From Aridibacter sp965216195 (GTDB lineage: Bacteria > Acidobacteriota > Blastocatellia > Pyrinomonadales > Pyrinomonadaceae), in assembly GCA_965216195.1 (NCBI GenBank), contig OZ244151.1, positions 3,720,001-3,784,000 of the forward strand: a stretch of DNA of 64,000 bases, read 5' to 3'. Both the position numbers and the translations under genes were made by a program. How positions within the stretch are numbered: position 1 is the first letter of the stretch; each line of letters begins with the position of its first letter. Below are positions 7,768 through 15,836 of this stretch, piece by piece. The notes under the pieces are model-generated. The model searched no databases, was not told where the DNA came from, and was given only the letters and a program-made list of their open reading frames with translations.

Positions 7768-8469
7768 ATGAAAACAGCAATAATTGGCTATGGGTCAATG
7801 GGGAAACTCATTGAGACACTAGCGAAAAACAAAGGTCACGAAGTTGTCGAAATTATTGATGAAGCGGAAGCGAATTTGTCTGCCCAAGAACTGGCGGAGA
7901 AGTTGAAGCCGGCGGATGTTGCGATTGATTTTAGCATCGCAGAAGCAGTAAGGAAGAATGTTGAGGCGTGCTGCTTGGCTGATATTTCTTTGGTTGAAGG
8001 AGCGACGGGATGGAATGATCAGCTCGAAGAAATTGAGAGGATCGTTGAAGAAAAAAATGGCTCTTTTGTTTTTGGTGCGAATTTTTCGATTGGCGTAAAT
8101 TTGTTTTATCGGGCGGTTGAGCACGCCGCAGAACTTTTTGCAAAGTTTGAAGATTACGAAACTTTTATTGAAGAACAACATCACTCGCGTAAGGTTGACG
8201 CCCCTTCCGGCACAGCGTTGAAGCTAAAAGATATTGTTGCCGGACACATAAAAGAAGATTTCGGTGTCTCGGCAACGAGAGCGGGAAACATTCCAGGAAC
8301 TCACCGAGTAGGCTTTGACGGAAGCGCTGACCAGATATTGCTCGAACATCTTGCGCGCTCGCGGGAAGGGTTTGCATCTGGAGCGATTTTGGCGGCTGAG
8401 TGGGTCGTAGGTAAGAAAGGCTTTTGGGAATTTACGGAAGTGATGGATGAGATAGTAGGGCAAAAGTAA
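7768..8469 (+). CDS. dapB: 4-hydroxy-tetrahydrodipicolinate reductase
   Basis: Reduces 4-hydroxy-tetrahydrodipicolinate with NAD(P)H in the diaminopimelate/lysine pathway. 233 residues, slightly shorter than the usual 240-270. Rossmann motif GYGSMG at 7-12; catalytic signature EQHHSRKVDAPSGTAL at 136-151 with the His pair and the Lys that bind and protonate substrate. Its place in the lysC operon supports the call. Upstream is the palindrome ending at 7760. The next gene starts nine bases after its stop. Confidence 0.94.
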   Translation: MKTAIIGYGSMGKLIETLAKNKGHEVVEIIDEAEANLSAQELAEKLKPADVAIDFSIAEAVRKNVEACCLADISLVEGATGWNDQLEEIERIVEEKNGSFVFGANFSIGVNLFYRAVEHAAELFAKFEDYETFIEEQHHSRKVDAPSGTALKLKDIVAGHIKEDFGVSATRAGNIPGTHRVGFDGSADQILLEHLARSREGFASGAILAAEWVVGKKGFWEFTEVMDEIVGQK

Positions 8470-8478
8470 TAAGGCAAA

Positions 8479-9135
8479 GTGCAAAAACCCCGTGTAAAAA
8501 TTTGCTGCATATCAAGTAGGCAAGAAGCTCTTGATGCAATAAAGTCAGGCGCTTCTGCGCTCGGATTGGTTGGCGAGATGCCTTCGGGACCAGGTGTGAT
8601 TTCCGATGAAGAGATTATGGGAATTGCGAGAGGAGTTCCTCCGCCGATTGCGACCTTTCTTTTAACAAGCGAGACAAACTCTCAGGGGATTATCGAGCAC
8701 CACAAACGCTGCCTCACAAATACAATTCAGATTGTTGATGAACTTAAAGACAAGGGTTACCAAGCAGTTAGGGCAGCGTTGCCGAATGTAAGGCTTGTGC
8801 AAGTTGTTCACGTTTTGTCTGAATCCTCGATCGATGAAGCGTTGGAAGTAGCAGAGTCGGTCGACGCGGTTTTGCTGGATTCGGGAAATCCGAATTTAGA
8901 AGTTAAGGAACTCGGTGGAACGGGAAGAACGCATAATTGGGATCTGAGTAGAAAAATTGTTGAGCAATCTGAAAAGCCTGTTTTTCTGGCGGGCGGGTTG
9001 AAGCCCGAGAATGTTCGAGAAGCAGTTGAAAGGGTTCAGCCGTTTGGTTTGGATTTGTGCTCGGGCGTACGAACTGACGGAAAGTTAGATTTGCGAAAGC
9101 TGGAAGCTTTTTTCGATACGGTTGAAAGAATTTGA
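8479..9135 (+). CDS. trpF: Phosphoribosylanthranilate isomerase (TrpF-like)
   Basis: 218-residue TIM-barrel protein. The N-terminal RVKICCIS corresponds to the TrpF motif KICGIT with the catalytic Cys, and the Asp in AVLLDSG (about residue 134) to the catalytic acid; PVFLAGGLKPENV and GLDLCSGVRTDGKLD form the phosphate-binding end of the barrel. The reaction is the Amadori rearrangement of phosphoribosylanthranilate in tryptophan synthesis. The second family motif after strand 1 (GxVF) is altered (LGLVGEMPSG), so a related isomerase function is possible. GTG start at 8479, nine bases after dapB; no other trp gene is in the window. Confidence 0.78.
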   Translation: MQKPRVKICCISSRQEALDAIKSGASALGLVGEMPSGPGVISDEEIMGIARGVPPPIATFLLTSETNSQGIIEHHKRCLTNTIQIVDELKDKGYQAVRAALPNVRLVQVVHVLSESSIDEALEVAESVDAVLLDSGNPNLEVKELGGTGRTHNWDLSRKIVEQSEKPVFLAGGLKPENVREAVERVQPFGLDLCSGVRTDGKLDLRKLEAFFDTVERI

Positions 9136-9151
9136 GTTTTTAACACGCTTC

Positions 9152-9772
9152 CTAACGGTCGCGTTTCCGCCGTTTGTCTATAAAATCCGAGGGATCAAGC
9201 CAACCTTTTCGAATTGGGCTGTAACCGATAAAAACTTTGTCCCACAAAAGGCAGGTGTCATCGCGCAATTCGAAATGCAGATGACAAAGATACTTGCCGT
9301 TGGCGTTTCCGATCGTACCAATTTTTTCGCGTTTCTTAACGGTTCCCGATGATTTTAGAATCTTATCCAGATGTCCATAGAGCGACTGCACCTTCGAGCC
9401 GTTAGGAAGATCGTGTGTGATAATTATCACGTTTCCCCAGCCGGTTCCCGCATCATCGGCGTAGGTGATCAGACCATTTGCAGCGGCATAAACCGGTTTG
9501 CCACAATCCGTATTTCCACCTGAATTCGCATTCCAATCTTCGCCTAGATGATTGTTTTCGCCAAAGTCCTGCGCATTGTACCAGCCATCGCGGCTGTCTT
9601 TCGCTTCAGTTATCAGTTCCTTTTTTCCAATCGGATATGCAAAACTTTTGGCTAAGTGAGCAGGTTTCGATCTATTGGTAGGTTTTTTCGTCTCACCGCC
9701 GCAGGCGTTTAAAAAAAGAAAAACCGCGAAAATCAGACATATATTTCCAATATGCGTGAAATTCGCGATCAT
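9152..9772 (-). CDS. M23 (LytM) family metallopeptidase lipoprotein
   Basis: 206 residues. The N-terminus has a hydrophobic stretch ending in LNACGG, a lipobox with lipid-modified C24, so the protein is probably anchored in a membrane facing the periplasm. The LytM domain shows HLGEDWN (zinc His and Asp) and CHLHFE (the H-x-H motif), so it should be an active zinc endopeptidase acting on peptidoglycan cross-links. It converges with the trpF-like gene and is followed, upstream, by a bactofilin gene in the same direction. M23 peptidase next to bactofilin is a recurrent pair in cell-shape modules (for example in Helicobacter and Myxococcus). Confidence 0.9.
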   Translation of the reverse strand: MIANFTHIGNICLIFAVFLFLNACGGETKKPTNRSKPAHLAKSFAYPIGKKELITEAKDSRDGWYNAQDFGENNHLGEDWNANSGGNTDCGKPVYAAANGLITYADDAGTGWGNVIIITHDLPNGSKVQSLYGHLDKILKSSGTVKKREKIGTIGNANGKYLCHLHFELRDDTCLLWDKVFIGYSPIRKGWLDPSDFIDKRRKRDR

Positions 9773-9795
9773 GTAGGTAATGTTCTAACGAGGTT

Positions 9796-10464
9796 TTAAT
9801 CCGCGGTTGCAGCGTCAGCTACTTCCTCATATTCGTCGTCATCGCTGTCTTCATCGGAGCTTAGTTCAATTTCGGTCGGATACGACGAGGTTTCATCGGT
9901 TTCAGTTTCAGCTTCTTCTTCCTCTTCGATTTCTGCAGTGGCTAATTCTTCCCGTCTTTCAGCGACCTTGGCTTCGATTGTTTCTTTGAGCTCAATCATC
10001 CGGCAACTTCCTTCAAGCAAAGCACCATCTTCAATTATTAGACGTGGCGCCTGTATGTTACCCACAACCTGTGCCGTGCGGCCGAGGGTAAGCCTTTCGG
10101 AGGTCGTAATGTCTCCGTTTACAGCTCCATTTATCTCGGCTATAGCAACGTCAATATCTGCATCAACCTGCCCGGTCGAACCGATTAGGAGTGTACCGTC
10201 TTTCGAACTCACACTTCCTTTTAGGTGTCCGTCGACGCGGAGCATTGCGTCAAATTCGGTATCGCCTGTTAAAACCGTTCCGCCGCCAACAAAGCCGCTC
10301 AAACGTCCTTCCTTAATGTCACGTGCCATCAGTTCGCTTTCCGAAAACGCATTTGAGGTTTGCGTTTCAGCCGTCATATTTGACGCCGGATTTGAAATTG
10401 ATTCATTTACACCGGGGCTAGTTGTGGTTTCCTCATCTTTGGAACTTTTTCCCATTCTGATCAT
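9796..10464 (-). CDS. Bactofilin (polymer-forming cytoskeletal protein)
   Basis: 222 residues. A central beta-helical bactofilin domain (about residues 55-150) shows repeated G-x-I/V steps: DGHLKGSVSSKDGTLLIG, INGAVNGDITTSERLTLG, VVGNIQAPRLIIEDGALLEG. Flanking tails are low-complexity; the C-terminal one is very acidic. Bactofilins form filaments that place cell-wall enzymes; the adjacent M23 peptidase 23 bases downstream is a probable partner. Start ATG at 10464 has GGAGG seven bases upstream. Confidence 0.92.
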   Translation of the reverse strand: MIRMGKSSKDEETTTSPGVNESISNPASNMTAETQTSNAFSESELMARDIKEGRLSGFVGGGTVLTGDTEFDAMLRVDGHLKGSVSSKDGTLLIGSTGQVDADIDVAIAEINGAVNGDITTSERLTLGRTAQVVGNIQAPRLIIEDGALLEGSCRMIELKETIEAKVAERREELATAEIEEEEEAETETDETSSYPTEIELSSDEDSDDDEYEEVADAATAD

Positions 10465-10575
10465 CTAATATCCTCCGTAAAACACAGCCAGACTTCAGGG
10501 TAAAAAAGAACGGCTCGTCATAGAATCTTGTGGTAATTATAAATTCTACACTAAAAGCCGCTCAAAAAACTAGGT

Positions 10576-13149
10576 TTATCGGATTTTTTTATTTTTTATG
10601 CTCGTCGCAAGTACGTCATGAAGGGCCGCAACCGCTACTTTCCGGGGCTTGCGCGGAAGCGGAACATTATTGATTTCGTATGTCTTGTTCCCAACAATCG
10701 TTGCTTTGCCGAGTTCGACCCAACCTTTTCCGTAGTCTACATAAATCGGAACCGGCATTACGAAATTATCCGAGACATTTGCCTGAGTGATCTTGGCATT
10801 CAAGATCGTTTTACCTCCTGATTTGCCAAGCTCATATTGCATTTCGTACTTTGGAACCTCGGTCCCATAAACCCATTGATTGAAAAACCAGTCCATGGAG
10901 CCATTCTTGTACGGGTTCAAATCCCTCGGCATGTGTTTTTCAACGATGCGTTTGAAGTCTTCGGTGGAAGCATACTGATTGTAGTGGGTTTTGACAAAAT
11001 CCCTCATCATTTTCTGGAACCTTTCGTCTTTGTCCATTCCGCTTCTTTTCGGATCAATCATTAACATTCGAAGCATGTGAAGGATATAACTGCCTTTCCG
11101 ATAAAGAAGATTGTATCGGGCACGCGGGGCTTTAGATGTGAACAACCTAAATCCCTGAGTGACCGGACCTACCGTATATGGTTTAACTCCATTTGTTTCC
11201 CGCGTTCCTTCAACAACTGATTTCCTTCGAGTCTCTAAAAACTTAATTAGCTGCCCTGTATCCCTGTATACGTACTGTATGTAAAGCATTGCTGAAAGAT
11301 CGGCAAACCCTTCGCTCATCCACTGATCCCGATAGCTAGACCATCCAACGGCATGTCCCCACCATTGGTGCGAAACTTCGTGAGGACCAACCCTGGTCAC
11401 AAAATCTCCTTTAACCGCACGGAAGCCAAGCAGCTCATTTCTATGAGTCTTACTGAGAAAAGACGTTAGAGGCATATAAACCAACGTTGCCCAAGCTTGA
11501 GCACGGCCCAATCTAGGCTGTTGGGTCATAGATATTCGTTTATGTGGTAGTTTCCCGAAATAATGATCAAATATCCTTACGGAGTTTAGTGCTTCGTCAA
11601 GAACATGATTAGCCATTGAACTCGTATTTAAGGATCCAACATTTATTGCAACAGCACTTGATGCATAACGAGGGTCATTTGCTCTACGAGCTTCTTCGTT
11701 TTCTATTCGGTCTTGAAAATTCTTGATAAAACCTGGAAGGTTCTTGTTGTTGTACACGGCTAAGTCATAGCCGGAGCGTTTGTCATGGAGTTCTTTCTTT
11801 TTAAATTCGCCATAGTTAAATCCAGCCACCTTCATCTCGACTCCTTTCGATGACCAATGGGAGAATTTTAGACCACCTTCATCCTCCTTGAAATCAATGA
11901 GCTCACCTACTCCTACCAAAGTGTAGAGTTTTGGGTAGCGGAAACGAAGTTCAAAAGTTGCCGCATCAAACGTTACAGTGGAAGTTCCATTGTTAGGGTA
12001 CCAGGAGGCTCGCGCCGCTTCCCGCAAATTGAAAGTCCCCGTGCCCACGTTATCCATCGTATTGACACCTTCATATTCAAAAATAAGCTTAAAGGGTTTA
12101 CCGACATCGTAGCGTTCGGGCAGAATCACGGCCAGATCGCTATCTTTATTCTTATCTTCTTGAATGAAACTAATTTCTTCACCATTTTCATCCAGAATTC
12201 GTTTCATTCTCAGGTGCCTATAAAGCGAAAATGGCAACACTCTTTGTCCCTTCGTAAGGACTTTCATTGTAGCTTCATCGGTAGCGATTATTTTCACACC
12301 GCGTAAAGTCACATCAATATTGTGATGCGCAAGATCAAAGACCCGACGGTCAGTGTTGCTACTCGCGGTATTGTTTTTGTATTCATCCTCACTATGAAAG
12401 GCCAACCAGAATCCATAGTTGTTACTGTCATAATTCGTTAAGCTGACCTGTTCCGGCGCCACTTCAGCAATTCCCAGAGGATCGAATTTAAACAAGAGTT
12501 GATCGTACTTCTTCCCTTTCACAAATGCCCAAAAAAAGCCGTCTCGTTCAGGACCGTACGCATCCATAAGGATTCGGGTGGACATGTTGTACCTGAACTT
12601 TGGAGTTTTTAGTAGAGTCTCCTTGGCGCGAAACTCATCCTGCGCTTTTCCAGCCTGCGGTCCGTTCGTTGACATACGTACATTTTTTGACTTTTTCACT
12701 TCTTCAAATGTTTTGTCCGTGAAAAACATTACGAGTTTTGCGAAAGGTTCGTTTACGGTTGGTTTCCCGGTAAAGTACTTCAAACTCCTTTTTTCAGCCT
12801 CAATAGGAGGATCAATAGATAGCTCTCCATCGCCAAGGAAAACGGCGCCTGTTCTTTTGCCCTGTGCTTCTTCAAGAAAATAGATTTCACCGCTACGCAA
12901 AGTAAAAATTGCAGCGTCTTTCTTTAGTACCAAATTATTCACCGTTGCATACGCACCGCTGAAAGCTCCCTTCCTAGACGATAACTTTCTAAACTCAAGG
13001 TAAACCGGATCCGTGTTTGCACTTTTCGCAGAAACTTCAACTTCGCCGAGCACCTTCTCGCCCTCTTTTTCTTTCTCATCCTGAGCAAATGACAAAGTGC
13101 AGGCAAGTGCAAAAGCAAAGAGAACAGCAAGCAGTTTTCTAAATTTCAT
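10576..13149 (-). CDS. Exported M1-family peptidase (gluzincin), lacking a clear GxMEN motif
   Basis: 857 residues with a signal peptide (LAVLFAFALACTLSFAQ) and a long N-terminal beta domain. The zinc site HEVSHQWWGH (about residue 590) and downstream SEGFADL give the HExxH-x18-E pattern of peptidase family M1. The exopeptidase motif GxMEN normally found 30-40 residues before the zinc site is not visible; the corresponding stretch reads GRAQAWATLVYMPLTSF. Without that glutamate the enzyme may not be a typical aminopeptidase. Good ribosome-binding site AGGA upstream of the ATG. Located in the periplasm or outside the cell. Transcribed alone on the minus strand. Confidence 0.88.
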   Translation of the reverse strand: MKFRKLLAVLFAFALACTLSFAQDEKEKEGEKVLGEVEVSAKSANTDPVYLEFRKLSSRKGAFSGAYATVNNLVLKKDAAIFTLRSGEIYFLEEAQGKRTGAVFLGDGELSIDPPIEAEKRSLKYFTGKPTVNEPFAKLVMFFTDKTFEEVKKSKNVRMSTNGPQAGKAQDEFRAKETLLKTPKFRYNMSTRILMDAYGPERDGFFWAFVKGKKYDQLLFKFDPLGIAEVAPEQVSLTNYDSNNYGFWLAFHSEDEYKNNTASSNTDRRVFDLAHHNIDVTLRGVKIIATDEATMKVLTKGQRVLPFSLYRHLRMKRILDENGEEISFIQEDKNKDSDLAVILPERYDVGKPFKLIFEYEGVNTMDNVGTGTFNLREAARASWYPNNGTSTVTFDAATFELRFRYPKLYTLVGVGELIDFKEDEGGLKFSHWSSKGVEMKVAGFNYGEFKKKELHDKRSGYDLAVYNNKNLPGFIKNFQDRIENEEARRANDPRYASSAVAINVGSLNTSSMANHVLDEALNSVRIFDHYFGKLPHKRISMTQQPRLGRAQAWATLVYMPLTSFLSKTHRNELLGFRAVKGDFVTRVGPHEVSHQWWGHAVGWSSYRDQWMSEGFADLSAMLYIQYVYRDTGQLIKFLETRRKSVVEGTRETNGVKPYTVGPVTQGFRLFTSKAPRARYNLLYRKGSYILHMLRMLMIDPKRSGMDKDERFQKMMRDFVKTHYNQYASTEDFKRIVEKHMPRDLNPYKNGSMDWFFNQWVYGTEVPKYEMQYELGKSGGKTILNAKITQANVSDNFVMPVPIYVDYGKGWVELGKATIVGNKTYEINNVPLPRKPRKVAVAALHDVLATSIKNKKIR

Positions 13150-13332
13150 TTTAAGTCCTTTTTCTAGTAATTAATGGGTTTTCAGCAAATCCGACAAATA
13201 GGGCGGAAACGAATTTTCGTTGAACGCTAAATTATTTTAGTTGCTATAGTAAAAGTCAAGGGTATTTAACAAGCTAAATGTTTGCATATTTACGGGTTTT
13301 TATGAGATGTTAATCGTTCCGTTTTTGGTTGG

Positions 13333-14229
13333 ATGCCGCAGAAAGGAATGTTTGTAGAAAGTAAAACAAAAACAAAGCTGCTCAAAAAGATGGGCAAGGC
13401 GATCAGCGATTTTTCGATGATCGAGGATGGAGATAAGGTGATGGTTTGTCTTTCCGGGGGGAAGGACAGCTACACGCTGCTTGATCTTTTGCTGGACGTC
13501 CAAAAACGCTCGCCGGTTTCATTTGAGATTTTCGCAGTTAATTTAGACCAAAAGCAGCCGGGTTTTCCCGAAGACGTTCTACCAAATTATCTTAAGAGCG
13601 TTGGCGTCAAGTATCGAATCATCGAGGAAGATACATATTCGGTTGTAAAAGAGAAAGTGCCTGAGGGCAAGACTTTTTGCTCTTTGTGTTCGCGTTTAAG
13701 GCGCGGGATCTTATATTCAACTGCTATTGAGGAAAACTGCACAAAGATCGCTCTCGGGCACCACGCTGACGACATCATCAACACTTTTTTACTAAATATG
13801 TTTTACGTGGGGCAGCTAAAGGCGATGCCGCCGATTTTGCGTTCGGATGACGGAAAAAATACCGTGATTCGCCCGCTCGCCTACGCGCAGGAAAGTGACA
13901 TCGAAACCTATGCCGAAGAATGCCAGTTTCCAATTATTCCCTGTAATTTATGTGGATCGCAGCCGAATATGAAGCGCGACCGCATGAAGCAGCTCATTAC
14001 AGACTTATCGAAAGAAATTCCACATATTAGAAGTTCGATGATAACGGCGCTTTCAAACGTTACGGGCTCGCATCTATTAGATACTGATCTTTACGATTTC
14101 GAAAATTTTGCTCCACTCGTTAAGCAAATTCCAATGGGTTACGGGAGTGTTGAGAAGGAACTCGATGCTGTCTTTGATCACTCGGAAGGCAATCTTGGAT
14201 CATCAAACCTTGTCACGATAAGCCAATAA
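13333..14229 (+). CDS. ttcA: tRNA 2-thiocytidine(32) synthetase TtcA
   Basis: 298-residue PP-loop ATPase. SGGKDS at residues 41-46 binds ATP. Two Cys pairs, FCSLC (about 116-119) and CNLCGSQ (about 203-206), supply the ligands of the Fe-S cluster used to thiolate cytidine 32 of tRNA. GHHADDIINTFLLNMFY is a further family motif. A sulfur donor is needed; a cysteine desulfurase is encoded at 18344-19486 in this window. Start ATG at 13333 chosen; an ATG five codons later is possible. Confidence 0.93.
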   Translation: MPQKGMFVESKTKTKLLKKMGKAISDFSMIEDGDKVMVCLSGGKDSYTLLDLLLDVQKRSPVSFEIFAVNLDQKQPGFPEDVLPNYLKSVGVKYRIIEEDTYSVVKEKVPEGKTFCSLCSRLRRGILYSTAIEENCTKIALGHHADDIINTFLLNMFYVGQLKAMPPILRSDDGKNTVIRPLAYAQESDIETYAEECQFPIIPCNLCGSQPNMKRDRMKQLITDLSKEIPHIRSSMITALSNVTGSHLLDTDLYDFENFAPLVKQIPMGYGSVEKELDAVFDHSEGNLGSSNLVTISQ

Positions 14230-14234
14230 AAAAT

Positions 14235-14255
14235 GGGTGAGCGTAGAGCCCACCC
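14235..14255 (-). terminator. Rho-independent terminator after the membrane channel-like gene
   Basis: On the minus strand GGGTGGGC and GCTCACCC form an eight-base stem with one G-U pair, followed by TTTTTT. It lies 25 bases after the stop of the minus-strand gene that ends at 14281 and just past the end of ttcA on the other strand. Confidence 0.7.
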
Positions 14256-14280
14256 CAATCAGAAATGCACGACGTTTCAC

Positions 14281-15615
14281 TTAGAGATTCAGTGGGTTTG
14301 GATCGTCAGATGCCGGTGAAGGAGGTGCACCCGGAGTATTAGGTGGTGTCGGCTTATTAATCGAATCACTCATTTTATTGAGCATGCCGGAAGCAAATTC
14401 TTTTCCGCCAAAACCAAAAGCGATCGCAGCTGCAATTGCAACGGCACCCAAGAGTAAAGTAAAAGCACGATTTACAATCTCATCCGCAACGCCCATACGG
14501 TTCAACGCCATCGCCCCGACGAAGAATAGAATTGCAACCCGTGCGACTGTAGCGAGCAAGTTTGCGTTTGCCACACCGCTTCCGCGGATCAGATTTACAA
14601 CGATATTTGCTACGTACATACCAATCGCCAGAATCACAATTCCCGCAATGATTTTTCCGCCAACCAGCGCCACAGTTTGAACCGTATTTGCCAAAAGCTC
14701 GAAGTTTAGAATGTTTGCAGCTTCGATCACGGCGTAAAACATAATAGCCAAAAAAGCCAAATGTCCTACAAAAGATGACGCCGAACGATCGCCTTCCGTC
14801 GGCAGATTTGATAATCCGATTGCATGCGGGATCTTGTTAAAGCCCAGACCAATCAACACATCTCTAACCAGTCCTCGAATTACCTTTGCGATCAAGTAGG
14901 CTAAAACAAGCAGGATTACGGCTCCAAAAATATTCGGAATCGATCCAAGGATCGGGTTAACTACGCCTTCTATTGGCCGCGAAATAGCGTCGATCCTAAG
15001 CGTGCTCAAAGCTGCGCTCAATACCGCGAGCAGGATCACCGCATAAACGACCGTCCCGATAAGCCCGGCAATGCCGCCGTCTGTAAAATCCGCTTTCACG
15101 CTATTTCTTTCGGCGAAATTGTTTAGTCCGACGTTTGTTAAAAACGTTGTAATGAGCTGCCTGACGATATTGGCGATCAACATTCCGAGAATGAAGATAA
15201 GTGCTGCTCCCAGAACGTTTGGCAGATAGCCAAGCACATTTGAAAGCATCGTCTGAATCGGAGCAAGAATTCCCGTAAGTCCTAAGACTCCAAGAATCGC
15301 GGGCACAAAACACAGGAAAATAATCCAATAGACTACATCCGATAAGGTTTTTACTACCTGCGATCCCGAATCACTTCCGACTGAATTCAGTTTTTCGTCT
15401 ACATTTAGAGCTTTCAATCCGCGTTTGGCAATAGCTCGTATAAAGCTAGCTACGATCCATGCAACGATTAAAAGCACGAGTGCACCTAGCACTTTCGGCG
15501 CATAATTAATCACCATTTGAAGCGTTTCATCGAGAGCGGCAATCCCGGTTAGACTTCGCACTTGTTCCGTGGTTTCCGCCGGCGCTTCCTGAAAGAAAGC
15601 AAAAAACATGTTCAT
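14281..15615 (-). CDS. Multi-helix membrane protein, conserved TM helix / MscS-related
   Basis: 444 residues with about nine to ten hydrophobic helices in repeated pairs, each containing LGALVLLIVAWIVASFIRAI- or NIFGAVILLVLAYLIAKVI-like segments. This repeated helix (PF05552) is related to the pore helix of small-conductance mechanosensitive channels, but the beta domain of MscS is absent. The C-terminus is Pro-rich and soluble. Start chosen at ATG 15615 because AAGGAG lies nine bases upstream; a longer frame to 15684 lacks a ribosome-binding site. Probable inner membrane location; channel activity is inference. Confidence 0.82.
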   Translation of the reverse strand: MNMFFAFFQEAPAETTEQVRSLTGIAALDETLQMVINYAPKVLGALVLLIVAWIVASFIRAIAKRGLKALNVDEKLNSVGSDSGSQVVKTLSDVVYWIIFLCFVPAILGVLGLTGILAPIQTMLSNVLGYLPNVLGAALIFILGMLIANIVRQLITTFLTNVGLNNFAERNSVKADFTDGGIAGLIGTVVYAVILLAVLSAALSTLRIDAISRPIEGVVNPILGSIPNIFGAVILLVLAYLIAKVIRGLVRDVLIGLGFNKIPHAIGLSNLPTEGDRSASSFVGHLAFLAIMFYAVIEAANILNFELLANTVQTVALVGGKIIAGIVILAIGMYVANIVVNLIRGSGVANANLLATVARVAILFFVGAMALNRMGVADEIVNRAFTLLLGAVAIAAAIAFGFGGKEFASGMLNKMSDSINKPTPPNTPGAPPSPASDDPNPLNL

Positions 15616-15790
15616 CTCAAAATCTCCTTTTAAATAAATTGAAGTCAATACACACAACCGCAAAATTTCAGGGGCTGAAATCAATATGGTTTTTGGGGAA
15701 TCGCTAAATTATTGTGGTTTACGAGCGAAGTCTATCAAATAAATTGTGCTAAATCCATATCTGCTGCGGAAAATAATTCGCAACAAAAAA

Positions 15791-15814
15791 CCAAGCCAGA
15801 TTTATCTGACTTGG
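15791..15814 (-). terminator. Rho-independent terminator after the serine hydrolase gene
   Basis: CCAAGCCAGA and TCTGACTTGG pair over ten positions with one wobble; on the minus strand the hairpin is followed by TTTTTTG. It begins 23 bases after the stop codon of the minus-strand gene ending at 15837. Confidence 0.8.
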
Positions 15815-15836
15815 CAAAAATAGAATGAAAAACGAT

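Noticed and set aside
13348..13350. Alternative ttcA start five codons later
   Set aside because: The purine-rich stretch before it (AGAAAGGA) touches the ATG and is too close to serve as ribosome-binding site.
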